Source of the DNA: Polluticoccus soli
Lineage (GTDB): Bacteria > Bacteroidota > Bacteroidia > Chitinophagales > Chitinophagaceae
Assembly (NCBI RefSeq): GCF_029269745.1
Contig: NZ_JARJHT010000001.1
Span: 930,001-994,000 of the forward strand
Direction of reading: 5' to 3'
Length of the DNA stretch: 64,000 nucleotides
The first letter of the stretch is position 1. Every line of letters begins with the position of its first letter. The notes below the pieces were generated by a model. That model saw only the letters and a list, made by a program, of their open reading frames with translations. It was not told where the DNA came from and did not search any database. This document shows positions 53,405 to 62,642 of this stretch, piece after piece. Both the position numbers and the translations under genes were made by a program.

Positions 53405-54649
53405 TTATTTGTGTCTTTTTTCGTAGAAACTGCGTGAGAAATTGTATTTGAATGTTAGCTGGATCTTGTTGATCACGCTACCGAAACCATCGCGATTATT
53501 TTCGCGGGCACCCCATTGGTATTCAAGACATGTCATCGCGTTCTGGGTTGGATAGTACATGATGTTACCAACAATATATTGCCCCTGCTGAAAAGCATCA
53601 TCTGCCTGGCCGTCCGAAGGAGTGATCTCTATTAGAGAATAACCCAGAGAGGATGAGAATTTTTTGCTCCAGTTGTGATCAACAAAAGCTACGACACCTA
53701 GCACTGGCAGAGCTACACCAATGATCGGCCTCACCGGATCGAAGACGCGGAACCCTGCGCTATCGATAAGGTTGTTTTTAATACCGATGTCCGCTGGTGC
53801 GTCATTCATGTAGTTCTGTATACCTTCCCCGTAAACAAAACTGCCGCGGAATGTTGTGTTATCACCAAACTTGATATTTGTACTCAGGTTTAATCCCCAA
53901 CCCCATGCGTCACCCGAAAGATCAAATGGATCAACTAAGTGGTCTTCCCATTCTATGCGGCGAACAATACCTGCAAGCTCAACATAGCCCCATTTCTTTC
54001 CACCAAACCGGTATTCGGCCGACAGATCTGGAAGCGGGAACCGCGGTACCACGCCGGTTAGTTCGATACGGTCGGCATAACGGCCCTGATCGGCACTAGC
54101 GCCCGGTCTTTCAAGTGCTATCGTTAAACGGCTATCTCCTTGTATCGGCATGTACCGGATCTGAACGTTTCGAAAGAATGCCATACCGGGAGGCCCCCAA
54201 TACTCAACGGTATTCGGGAACACGTCGATGTCCATGAACGGACTCCAATACTGACCGGCACCAAACTTGCCCAGTTCGCCATAAGCATGACGCAAGCGAA
54301 TAGTGGTTTGGCCCGCATCTACACCGGTACCGAACATTTCAAATTCAAAGGTCGTTTTTAGTTCCCCATATTTGGTGCAGAACCAGTTTTTTACACCAAA
54401 CCGGGTTTGACGAACTGAGAAATACACATTGCCATCGCTTCCAAATTCATCGTCAAAAGCCGGAAGCTTTGTTGGCCTAACGACATCAAACCAGTCAGGA
54501 TGGATCTGGTTAAAGTTGTAGCCAGCATCGGTCATAACGAAGCCGTAGATCTCCATTTCTTTTCGTGGCTTATCGTCATCATCGTCCTGGGCGAGCACCG
54601 GGCTGATAAACAACCCGGAGAGTAACATTGAGAAGATTAGTGTTTTCAT
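53405..54649 (-). CDS. DcaP-like outer-membrane channel
   Basis: This 414-aa protein has a signal peptide (MKTLIFSMLLSGLFISPVLA). A strongly acidic stretch DDDDDKPRKEMEIYGFVMTD starts the mature protein. Beta-barrel strands follow, with DVVRPTKLP, SVRQTRFGV, FEFEMFG, LRHAYGELGKFGAGQYWSPF and DIDVFPNTVEYWGPPGM. These features match the DcaP family of trimeric porins, first seen for dicarboxylates. The C-terminal strands end LTFKYNFSRSFYEKRHK. It heads a five-gene run and sits directly before the glutaminase gene. Confidence 0.82.
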   Translation of the reverse strand: MKTLIFSMLLSGLFISPVLAQDDDDDKPRKEMEIYGFVMTDAGYNFNQIHPDWFDVVRPTKLPAFDDEFGSDGNVYFSVRQTRFGVKNWFCTKYGELKTTFEFEMFGTGVDAGQTTIRLRHAYGELGKFGAGQYWSPFMDIDVFPNTVEYWGPPGMAFFRNVQIRYMPIQGDSRLTIALERPGASADQGRYADRIELTGVVPRFPLPDLSAEYRFGGKKWGYVELAGIVRRIEWEDHLVDPFDLSGDAWGWGLNLSTNIKFGDNTTFRGSFVYGEGIQNYMNDAPADIGIKNNLIDSAGFRVFDPVRPIIGVALPVLGVVAFVDHNWSKKFSSSLGYSLIEITPSDGQADDAFQQGQYIVGNIMYYPTQNAMTCLEYQWGARENNRDGFGSVINKIQLTFKYNFSRSFYEKRHK

Positions 54650-55273
54650 AGATCCAGATTAAGTAGTGGTAAAAAATCGTCAACAACGTTGAGATTCGTA
54701 GTTGACGATCAAATGGGAGTAGTCGGTAGTAGAGCTTGGTATATAAAGGGTTAATAAATCATGACCACCTTCATCCAGACTGCGAATACTGTTTTGTGCT
54801 AAAGAGTTTTCATGGTGATAGTAGTCGTCAAGGTGGTAGAGATGGTCATGGTGGCAGGGGTCATAGAAAAAATCATAGTGATAAGGTTGAATGTCATGGT
54901 GATAGGAATGAAAGGGCTGTCTGAAGTATATATTCTTAACACGGTTCCTGCACCTGCTGAGGTGTCCTGAGGTGCAAAAGCCCGGCTGTTTCCTTGGGGA
55001 AATAAAAGTTGAAAGGGTACGATGGTGATGTAGGTGCGGTTGCATATTTATCCCTTGTTGGGTGATCCGGTATCCGGGAGCATCTTTTCTATTTACTTAT
55101 TTTCACAGATACTTTTGGGCCGGAGAGTAAAGTTACATTCGTCAGTATGCGATGTGAATCATCAATGGTCGGTTCCTTGCCAATAGTTAATGTTTCTGCT
55201 TGCAAACAGTTTTGTTATCGTTACAGTCCAATGCACAAAACCATAAAATTGCGCATGCCTATTAGTTTCTATC
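54650..55273. other. Intergenic region with low-complexity repeat
   Basis: About 620 bases without a supported gene. Positions about 54760-54920 consist of degenerate repeats of CATGGTGATAG / GGTCATGG. These make long open frames on both strands, His/Tyr-rich on minus and Gly/Asp/His-rich on plus, without credible starts. The rest (55050-55270) shows nothing recognisable and carries the upstream region of the dcaP run. Confidence 0.45.
54676..54709. promoter_or_regulatory. Inverted repeat in leader of the dcaP-glutaminase run
   Basis: ATCGTCAAC (54676-54684) and GTTGACGAT (54701-54709) are perfect 9-bp inverted repeats, 27-60 bp upstream of the DcaP start codon. This may be an operator or an mRNA leader hairpin. 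Confidence 0.4.
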
Positions 55274-56713
55274 CTACTGATTCACTGTAGCAACCGGAAC
55301 GGTCTCTGCCTTTTGTACCCGAGTGGATGCCGAATTCGCATGGGCTGCTACTCTACCGTTTTTAACAGCTGCCTGTAGCACTTCAAAGTCTTTTTGGTTT
55401 TGCGCGGCATATTCAACAGCAAATTGCGAAACTGAATCTTCGAACTTGCAACAGCTGCCCAGGTAGCCACTAATTATCGCCGACTTGAAATTCCGCGCAT
55501 GTGCCCTTGCCAATGCACCACCGCACAAGCTTGCATATCTCGTCATAAGTCGTGCGTTGAAAGTTTCAACGTTTGGCTCTACTCTGATATCCCGCATCTG
55601 CCTGATATAAAAATGGCGGCCGTTAGCTATCTCTGTCCAACCAAGGAACACATCGCCCGCTGCCTGCATAAGCTTCTGTCCAGCCACAACTCTTTGCCCG
55701 TTATTGGTATATCGACTTTTACCTGCATACGGCTCCAGCACCGATGGCCTTGCTTCCCGCACCTGGAGAAACAGCGGATCATCATTTGCAGACATGCGCA
55801 GTGATATACCATTGATCGTACCAATACTACCGAGACCACCAATTTTGGCAGCTATATCGCGAAACTTGAATTGATCAAAAAGTATGCGTTCTTCATAGGT
55901 CAACGTATCCACATAACTCTCACATACAGCTTCTATTAGTTTACGATAGTCGTGCTGCATGAGCGTTGTGTCATTTCTAAGCTGGATCTTATCTCCTTTC
56001 ATTTCTGTAAGTCTGTGAAAATCTTCGCCTATCAGGCTCTTGGTTATCGCCTTCCTCACTCTACGGGCTACACGATTCCTGATCTCATGATCTTTGGTCA
56101 TCTGCAGTATCTTCTTTACCGAAAAGCATGAGTACCATATCTGCAACGGATCCATTTCGGCAAACGCGGCCATGTGCACCCGGTACGATGAAATACACTC
56201 ACGGGCAATAATTTTTGCCGTCTGCCTGTTCATCTTGTTTTGCAGGGAGGCGATCACAAAACTGGTTGCCAGTCTTTTAATATCCCATTCCCAGGGCGCG
56301 GGCAATGTTTCGTCAAAATCTACAAGATCAAATACTGTCTTCCTTTCTTGCGTACGGTAGATGCCAAAGTTCAGCAGGTGGCAATCTCCACAGCTTTGCA
56401 CATGCAAACCAGTGTCGGGCGTGGTTGCAAGATCTGCCGCCATAATAGCTGCAGCACCACGAAAGAAATCGAGCGGAGATCGAAGCATTCGACCATAACG
56501 TAGCGGCAAGAGATAAGATAACAAACCCTCATTTGCAGCAGTCAGCACATCCACCGGATCTAACCGATCTTTAGGTGCTGACCACCGTGCATGACTCAGC
56601 CGGTCTGTCTTATTTCTCAATGCTTTACCGAAGTTGATTGCCTGGTCCCTAGTGATGCCTGGAGTGAAGAGATGTTCTTCCCCCATTCCCCTTCCATTAC
56701 TGTCGTTTGTCAT
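55274..56713 (-). CDS. DUF2252-family protein
   Basis: This 479-aa protein matches DUF2252 throughout. It has the entry helix RMLRSPLDFFRGAAAIMAAD, CGDCHLLNFGIY, DLVDFDETLPAPWEWDIKRL, and a late QVREARPSVLEPYAG and RHFYIRQMRDIR. The family has a protein-kinase-like fold. The GDxHxxNFG and DFDET boxes correspond to catalytic- and metal-loop positions, but no substrate is established. There is no signal peptide. The C-terminal ~30 residues are Ala/Val-rich and poorly conserved. Confidence 0.88.
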   Translation of the reverse strand: MTNDSNGRGMGEEHLFTPGITRDQAINFGKALRNKTDRLSHARWSAPKDRLDPVDVLTAANEGLLSYLLPLRYGRMLRSPLDFFRGAAAIMAADLATTPDTGLHVQSCGDCHLLNFGIYRTQERKTVFDLVDFDETLPAPWEWDIKRLATSFVIASLQNKMNRQTAKIIARECISSYRVHMAAFAEMDPLQIWYSCFSVKKILQMTKDHEIRNRVARRVRKAITKSLIGEDFHRLTEMKGDKIQLRNDTTLMQHDYRKLIEAVCESYVDTLTYEERILFDQFKFRDIAAKIGGLGSIGTINGISLRMSANDDPLFLQVREARPSVLEPYAGKSRYTNNGQRVVAGQKLMQAAGDVFLGWTEIANGRHFYIRQMRDIRVEPNVETFNARLMTRYASLCGGALARAHARNFKSAIISGYLGSCCKFEDSVSQFAVEYAAQNQKDFEVLQAAVKNGRVAAHANSASTRVQKAETVPVATVNQ

Positions 56714-57340
56714 AAACTAGAGTTTTCAAGATCTGGACATAGGACTCCGGTCATGAATAGCCGGAATTTAACTGTTCTCTCCATATACTATTGGTTACAG
56801 GTTTTGGTATAGGTATTTCTCTCTATAAAGACGGGCGGGAAGCTTATTGTAAATTTAACATCGTTACAACGGGCTAAACACAGCTGTTCATCGTTTGCTT
56901 GCCTACAATCAGGATTTTCAATTGCCAACAATCTCTGAGTTTTGATGTATTGCGACAACCTCGCCAACATATTGACACTAAAGCCGCTTATTATTTGAAA
57001 CGGCAGGGTTACAAACCGAATTTAATACCCAGTTCTGGGTATAGAGCAGGACTCCGGGACCGAAGGCTTTTTGATTGGGTACAGAACAAATCGAGTTACA
57101 GCCATTTTCAAAAGGTAAATTGAATCATCCCTCCTTTTGACGCGAGAAAATATGTGAAATTTTCAACTATCATAAGATATTCCGCAAATGAACCTGGTTT
57201 CGATTTTATGTCCATTTCGCTATACATAACCACAAAAACAATACATGTCGCCGTTTATATGCGACAATTTGTCCCAAAACACAGGAATGGCAAAGTAATT
57301 GACCGTATTTTTGCGGATGTTTTTCAAAAACAAGAAGACC
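56714..57340. other. Divergent intergenic region upstream of grpE
   Basis: About 630 bases with no supported gene. A -7-like box TATTTTTG (57306-57313) lies 28 bp before the grpE ATG, but a TTTG at the proper -33 distance is missing. No CIRCE element was found. Confidence 0.45.
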
Positions 57341-57940
57341 ATGAGCGATAAAAAGGATAATCGAACTAACGGAACTGCCGACAATATGTCACAAAACAAC
57401 GAGGCGATGGAAGATGCTCTTGCAAACGAACTAAATGTTGACGACAGCGTTAGCGGCATGCAGCACCTGGACGATGAGATGAGTGACGAGAGCGAGCTGA
57501 AAAAAATGCAAAAAGACCTGGACGAGGCTAAAGACAAATATGTACGCCTGGTAGCTGAGTTCGACAACTTCCGCAAACGCAATGCAAAGGAAAGGCTGGA
57601 ACTGATCTCAACTGCCGGTAAAGACATCGTTCAAAGTCTGCTGGTGGTACTCGACGACATGGAGCGCGCGGAAAAGCAACTGGAGACAACAGATGATGTT
57701 AAAGCGATCAAAGAAGGCGTGATGTTGGTTTTCAACAAACTGCGCAGCACTTTACAACATAGGGGCTTGAAAGCGATGGAAAGCAAAAATGAAGCTTTCA
57801 ACCCTGACATGCATGAGGCGATCACGGAAATACCGGTACCGAGCGATGACATGAAGGGGAAAGTGATAGACGAGGTAGAAAAAGGATACTACCTGAACGA
57901 TAAGTTGATCAGGCATGCTAAAGTTGTAGTAGGCAAATAA
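57341..57940 (+). CDS. grpE: Nucleotide exchange factor GrpE
   Basis: The ATG at 57341 (MSDKKDNRTNGTADN) is preferred over two upstream starts because a -7-like box ends 28 bp before it. The 199-aa product has an acidic N-terminal tail and a long coiled coil (about 50-95, ELKKMQKDLDEAKDKYVRLV). The conserved AEFDNFRKRNAKERLEL segment and the beta-domain signature HEAITEIPVPSDDMKGKVID and GYYLNDKLIRHAKVVVG follow. It releases ADP from DnaK. dnaJ follows 45 bp downstream; dnaK is not in the window. Confidence 0.96.
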   Translation: MSDKKDNRTNGTADNMSQNNEAMEDALANELNVDDSVSGMQHLDDEMSDESELKKMQKDLDEAKDKYVRLVAEFDNFRKRNAKERLELISTAGKDIVQSLLVVLDDMERAEKQLETTDDVKAIKEGVMLVFNKLRSTLQHRGLKAMESKNEAFNPDMHEAITEIPVPSDDMKGKVIDEVEKGYYLNDKLIRHAKVVVGK

Positions 57941-57985
57941 ATCATTCACAATAAAAAAAGCAGTCCCGTTTTTTGGGACAGTGGT

Positions 57986-59155
57986 ATGGCAAAAAGAGAT
58001 TATTACGAGGTCTTAGGTGTAAGCAAAACGGCTAGTGCAGACGAGATAAAGAAGGCCTACCGTAAGATAGCCCTAAAGTACCATCCTGACCGCAACCCCG
58101 GCGATAAGGATGCAGAAGAGCATTTTAAGGAAGCAGCTGAAGCTTACGATGTACTAAGCAACGCCGACAAGCGTGCTCAATACGATCGCTTCGGTCATGC
58201 AGGAATGGGTAGTGCTGCAAGCGGCGGCTTTGGTGGCGGCATGCGCATGGAAGACATTTTCCAAAACTTCGGCGACATCTTCGGCGACGACATGTTCGGC
58301 AGCTTCTTCGGCGGCGGTGGTCGCCCAGGTGGTGGTGGTGGCGGACGCAGGCAGGGTTCACGCGGAGCTAACCTGCGCGTAAAGCTGAAGCTGGATTATG
58401 CTGAGATAGCTAACGGCGCTAACAAGAAGATCAAGGTTAAGAAATATATCCCTTGTAACATTTGCCACGGTAGCGGTGCAAAGGACAAGAGTTCTATACA
58501 GACCTGCGGCACCTGCGGCGGTTCAGGACAAGTACGTCGTGTGACCAACACCTTCCTGGGACAAATGCAGACTGTAACTACCTGTCCGACCTGTAATGGC
58601 GAAGGCACGCAGATAACAGCCAAGTGTGGTAACTGTAAAGGTGAAGGTCGTGTGTACGGCGAAGAAACACTGAGCCTGGATATACCAGCAGGCGTACAAG
58701 ACGGCATGCAGCTGAGCATGGGCGGTGGCGGTAACGCCGGTGAACGCGGCGGCCCTCCCGGCGATCTGCTTATCGTAATTGAAGAGGAAAAACACCCGCA
58801 GCTGAAACGTAATGATATGGATGTGATCTTCCAATTGCACATATCATTCCCCGAAGCGGTATTAGGCACTTCTGTAGAAGTACCAACAATAGATGGCAGA
58901 GCCAAGATCAAGATACCGGCTGGTACGCAGAGCGGCAAGATCTTCAGATTGAAAGGGAAAGGCTTTCCTGCATTCCAGAGCTATGAGAAAGGTGATGAGC
59001 TGGTAGAGGTGAATGTTTGGTCGCCACAAAACCTGACCGATGACGAGAAGAAGATGCTGGAAAAGCTTCGCGACTCACCCAACTTTACACCATCGGCTGA
59101 TGCGAAGAATGCAAAAGAAGACAAGAGTTTCTTCGATAAAATATTCGGAAGCTAA
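57986..59155 (+). CDS. dnaJ: Chaperone DnaJ
   Basis: This 389-aa protein has a J domain with the HPD triad (33-35), a Gly/Phe-rich linker (about 75-130), and four zinc-finger repeats: [24 protein letters not shown] and CGNCKGEG. The C-terminal substrate-binding domains follow ([20 protein letters not shown]). It is a full-length type-I DnaJ, stimulating DnaK ATPase and delivering unfolded proteins. A small hairpin GTCCC-GTTTTTT-GGGAC precedes its start and may tune expression relative to grpE. Confidence 0.97.
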   Translation: MAKRDYYEVLGVSKTASADEIKKAYRKIALKYHPDRNPGDKDAEEHFKEAAEAYDVLSNADKRAQYDRFGHAGMGSAASGGFGGGMRMEDIFQNFGDIFGDDMFGSFFGGGGRPGGGGGGRRQGSRGANLRVKLKLDYAEIANGANKKIKVKKYIPCNICHGSGAKDKSSIQTCGTCGGSGQVRRVTNTFLGQMQTVTTCPTCNGEGTQITAKCGNCKGEGRVYGEETLSLDIPAGVQDGMQLSMGGGGNAGERGGPPGDLLIVIEEEKHPQLKRNDMDVIFQLHISFPEAVLGTSVEVPTIDGRAKIKIPAGTQSGKIFRLKGKGFPAFQSYEKGDELVEVNVWSPQNLTDDEKKMLEKLRDSPNFTPSADAKNAKEDKSFFDKIFGS

Positions 59156-59160
59156 ATACG

Positions 59161-59194
59161 CAAAGGGAAAAGGCTACAACGCTTTTTCCCTTTG
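59161..59194. terminator. Bidirectional terminator overlapping the end of the ABC exporter gene
   Basis: CAAAGGGAAAAGGC pairs with GCTTTTTCCCTTTG (one G-T pair) and is followed by TTTTTC on the plus strand. The right arm lies inside the last codons of the convergent ABC gene (stop at 59174-59176). Confidence 0.8.
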
Positions 59195-60943
59195 TTTTTC
59201 TACAGCAGTGTACAACTTGTAATATTCTCCTTTTGCTGCTATAAGCGCGCCGTGATTGCCGCGTTCAATGATCTGTCCTTTATCCATTACAATGATCTCA
59301 TCGGCTTTGCGGATAGTTGAAAGACGGTGGGCTATCACGATAGAGGTACGGCCTTTTATCAAAGTGTCTATCGCGTGCTGGATAAGCTGTTCGCTTTCGC
59401 TGTCTATCGAAGAGGTTGCTTCATCCAAAACAAGAATAGCAGGATCGTATAGCAATGCACGCGCAAATGAGAGCAGCTGCTTTTGCCCTTGAGACAGTGT
59501 GTTTCCCCGCTCCATTACATCGAAATCATAACCACCTGGCAACTGCATAATGAAATCATGTATGCCAAGCATACGCGTTACGCGCTGCACCTTCTCAAGC
59601 GATATATCTTTGTTACGCAAGGTAATGTTATCGAATACTGTGCCTGAGAACAGGAATACATCCTGCAGCACAATTCCTATCTTCTCTCGCAATGCGTATA
59701 TGTCGTATTCCTGCAGATCGCGACCATCGATCAGTATGCGGCCACTTTCAATTTCGTAGAGGCGGTTGAGGATGCTGATGATAGAAGTTTTACCTGCGCC
59801 TGTGTGACCAACTACAGCCATTGTTTTACCGGCAGGCAGATCAAACGAAACGCCTTTTAAAACAGGTATGCCCTTCTTGTAGCTGAAGTGCACGTTCTCA
59901 AACTTCACAGCACCTTTCACTTCTGCAGGTTTATAACTGCCGTTGGCTTTCAGATATTCTTCGCTGTCCAGTACGCCCAACACCCGTTCACCAGCTATCA
60001 TACCCATTTGCAGAACATTGAACTTATCGGCCAGCATACGCAGTGGGCGAAATAGCAAGTTGAGATACATAACAAAGGCAATGACCACGCCCTGCGTTAC
60101 TTCATAGTCCAGCAAACGTGCTGCGCCCCACCATACCAGTAATCCCATGGATATTGCAAGAATGATCTCGACAACCGGGAAGAAAACTGAGTAGGCGAAA
60201 ATGGCTTTGATATTGGCGTTGCGGTGCTCTCTGTTTATCTCTTTGAACTTGTCGATCTCTGTTTTCTCAGCTGCAAATGCCTGCACGATGTACATGCCGG
60301 TGATATGCTCCTGCACGAATGCATTGAGATGTGCCACTGCATTGCGTACACGCTGAAACGACTTATTGACACTCTCTTTAAAGAAATAAGTAGCGATGAT
60401 CAAAATTGGAAATGCAGCCAGGCATACCAGCGTCAGTTTCCAATCGGTGATCAGCATTACAATAATGATTGCGATAATCGTCATCACATCAGCAACAATT
60501 GAAATGATACCTTCGGAGAATACATCATTTACTGCTTCAATATCGTTGATAGTACGCGTGGTAAGTGTGCCTATTGCAGTACGGTCATAAAACGACACAT
60601 CCTGGAAGATGATCTTTTTAAACACCGACTTGCGCATGTCATTCACCACGGTTTGTCCCAGCCAGTTGATCTTATACAGGAACCAGAATCGAATGATGGT
60701 TTCAACCAGCAATACGCCCAGCTGTATCACGCTTATCCATATCAGCCCTTCCAGCAGCCGGTTGCCGATATATTTGTCTACTGAAAGCTGTATAAGATAA
60801 GGACGTACGGGAGATAACGCTGCCACGATAACAGACAGGAACATCCCCAGGTAAAAGGTTTTCTTATACGGAGCTGCAAAAGCAAATATCCTTCGCAACA
60901 AGTGCGTATCGAATATCTTCTTTATGGAGTTAGTTGCTGTCAA
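59174..60943 (-). CDS. ABC-type exporter, fused membrane and ATPase domains (MsbA/MDR-like)
   Basis: This 589-aa half-transporter has six membrane helices (about 20-310) and a nucleotide-binding domain (about 340-575). The latter has Walker A GHTGAGKTS, Q-loop GIVLQDVFLFSGTV, signature LSQGQKQ, Walker B ILVLDEATSSID and the H-loop IVIAHRLSTI. It would work as a homodimer. The family exports lipids, drugs or peptides; substrate is unknown. prfB lies only 3 bp upstream, so they are probably co-transcribed. Confidence 0.93.
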   Translation of the reverse strand: MTATNSIKKIFDTHLLRRIFAFAAPYKKTFYLGMFLSVIVAALSPVRPYLIQLSVDKYIGNRLLEGLIWISVIQLGVLLVETIIRFWFLYKINWLGQTVVNDMRKSVFKKIIFQDVSFYDRTAIGTLTTRTINDIEAVNDVFSEGIISIVADVMTIIAIIIVMLITDWKLTLVCLAAFPILIIATYFFKESVNKSFQRVRNAVAHLNAFVQEHITGMYIVQAFAAEKTEIDKFKEINREHRNANIKAIFAYSVFFPVVEIILAISMGLLVWWGAARLLDYEVTQGVVIAFVMYLNLLFRPLRMLADKFNVLQMGMIAGERVLGVLDSEEYLKANGSYKPAEVKGAVKFENVHFSYKKGIPVLKGVSFDLPAGKTMAVVGHTGAGKTSIISILNRLYEIESGRILIDGRDLQEYDIYALREKIGIVLQDVFLFSGTVFDNITLRNKDISLEKVQRVTRMLGIHDFIMQLPGGYDFDVMERGNTLSQGQKQLLSFARALLYDPAILVLDEATSSIDSESEQLIQHAIDTLIKGRTSIVIAHRLSTIRKADEIIVMDKGQIIERGNHGALIAAKGEYYKLYTAVEKQREKAL

Positions 60944-60946
60944 TCT

Positions 60947-62038
60947 TTAGTCCTGTTCTTCTTTTACACTCATCAGGTAGGCCTTGATGAAATCGTCTAT
61001 CTCGCCATCCATCACCGGGCCTACGTTACCTACTTCATAGTCGGTGCGGTGGTCTTTGATCATTTTATACGGATGGAACACATAAGACCTGATCTGCGAG
61101 CCCCACTCTATCTTTTTCTTCGATGAGTTGGCGGCGTTCTTCAGTTCTTCGCGCTTGCGCAGCTCTTCTTCATACAACCGGCTTTTCAGCATGGTCAAAG
61201 CTTTCTCACGGTTCTCACCTTGTGTACGCGCCTGCTGACATTCAACTATAATACCGGTAGGTATGTGCTTCAGTCGTACTGCTGTCTCCACCTTGTTCAC
61301 GTTCTGACCACCTTTACCACCCGAACGGTAAAATTCCCATTCCAGGTCGGCGGGACTCACTTCTACTTCTATCGAATCATCTACCAGCGGGTACACAAAC
61401 ACTGAGGCAAAAGAAGTGTGCCTGCGGGCGTTTGAGTCGAAGGGTGAGATACGAACCAGGCGGTGTACGCCGCTTTCTGCTTTCAGCAGACCGTAGGCAA
61501 ACTCGCCATCAAATTCCATGGTCGCTTGCTTAATGCCCGCGCCATCTCCATATTGCACATCGATCTCGGATACTTTCCAGCCTTGCTTTTCGCCATACAT
61601 TCGGTACATGCGCAGCAGCATTTCGGCCCAGTCCTGGCTTTCGGTACCGCCGGCGCCGGAGTTGATCACCATCACACCTGGCATTTCGTCTTCAGGCTCA
61701 TTCAGGGTCGATTTGAATTCGAGCTCATCCAGCGCTTTCAGGGCGCTATCGTAACCAGCCTTAGCTTCGTCCTCAGTGGCCTCACCTTCTTTCCAGAAGT
61801 CGAACAGCACGGCGAAGTCTTCTACAGAACTATTTACCTGGTCGTACAGGTCTATCCAGAATTTATTGATCTTGATCTCTTTCAGAATACCGGTGGCACG
61901 GGCATTATCATCCCAGAAACCGGGCGACAGGGTGAGCTGTTTATCGCTCTCCATCTTGGCTATACGATCTTCTATACGGAGGAAACGGTGCAGGTGCTGC
62001 ACGCGGTCACGCATTTCTTTAAGGTTCTCCTGCGTCAT
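60947..62038 (-). CDS. prfB: Peptide chain release factor 2
   Basis: This 363-aa protein is a full RF2. The stop-codon recognition tripeptide SPF is at 198-200 and the GGQ catalytic motif at 243-245. The family segments [20 protein letters not shown] and [20 protein letters not shown] are intact. It reads UGA and UAA and hydrolyses peptidyl-tRNA. The N-terminus reads straight through [11 protein letters not shown] with no in-frame UGA, so the programmed +1 frameshift of E. coli prfB is absent. Confidence 0.97.
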   Translation of the reverse strand: MTQENLKEMRDRVQHLHRFLRIEDRIAKMESDKQLTLSPGFWDDNARATGILKEIKINKFWIDLYDQVNSSVEDFAVLFDFWKEGEATEDEAKAGYDSALKALDELEFKSTLNEPEDEMPGVMVINSGAGGTESQDWAEMLLRMYRMYGEKQGWKVSEIDVQYGDGAGIKQATMEFDGEFAYGLLKAESGVHRLVRISPFDSNARRHTSFASVFVYPLVDDSIEVEVSPADLEWEFYRSGGKGGQNVNKVETAVRLKHIPTGIIVECQQARTQGENREKALTMLKSRLYEEELRKREELKNAANSSKKKIEWGSQIRSYVFHPYKMIKDHRTDYEVGNVGPVMDGEIDDFIKAYLMSVKEEQD

Positions 62039-62071
62039 AACGGAGGCAAAGGTAAGGAGTTTGACCCGCTG

Positions 62072-62593
62072 CTACTCTATTTCAATATAGTCGGGCGCAA
62101 CAACGTCTACTTCTTTTACTTTGAAGGTAAAGTTGCGTTGCGAGATGTAGCTGAACACAGCTACGATAGCATTGGTAAGGACATATGCCAGCGTAGGATA
62201 TAAACCAAACCACTCTACGAAGATCTTCAGGAAGATATAGTTGAGCAGTACACACATGCCTACGAGTAGTGCATAGCGGAAGAGCTGTATCCTGCCCTTG
62301 AGGTTTGACTCAGGGAATACCACATACTTGGCCAAAATGAAACCAGCGGGAAAACTGATGCTGAATGACAACAGGAACGCCGATATGTGCGGTGTTATCG
62401 TCAGGCCTCCAATTAATATCGCTTGTTCTTCCACAATGTGGTGATAGCACAACCAGTAAAGGAAAATGCCCAACACTGTATTAGTACCACCGCAAGCCAG
62501 GTAGCGGAAGGTTTGCAGATTTATCCAGCGCGAAAAAGGCGCATGAAAAAAATCAATAAACGCTAATACGATATTTTTGGCTGAGCTTAGCAT
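62072..62593 (-). CDS. GtrA-family membrane protein
   Basis: The ATG at 62593 (MLSSAKNIVLAFIDFFHAPF) is used in preference to an upstream TTG. The ~173-aa product has four membrane helices and matches GtrA/DPMS-like proteins: FRYLACGGTNTVLGIFLYWL at the start and the conserved C-terminal SYISQRNFTFK. GtrA proteins are thought to flip or help transfer lipid-linked sugars for surface polysaccharides. No glycosyltransferase partner is adjacent. Confidence 0.88.
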   Translation of the reverse strand: MLSSAKNIVLAFIDFFHAPFSRWINLQTFRYLACGGTNTVLGIFLYWLCYHHIVEEQAILIGGLTITPHISAFLLSFSISFPAGFILAKYVVFPESNLKGRIQLFRYALLVGMCVLLNYIFLKIFVEWFGLYPTLAYVLTNAIVAVFSYISQRNFTFKVKEVDVVAPDYIEIE

Positions 62594-62642
62594 CAGGAGC
62601 CGCAAAATTAGTGCTTTTCGGGCAACTAAACGTTAATATACA

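Noticed and set aside
54680-55045. 121-codon His/Tyr-rich minus-strand ORF
   Set aside because: It arises from degenerate short repeats and there is an equally open frame on the other strand; kept only as a low-interest finding.
57154-57351. 65-codon ORF ahead of grpE
   Set aside because: It overlaps the grpE start in another frame and the -7-like box; probably non-coding leader.
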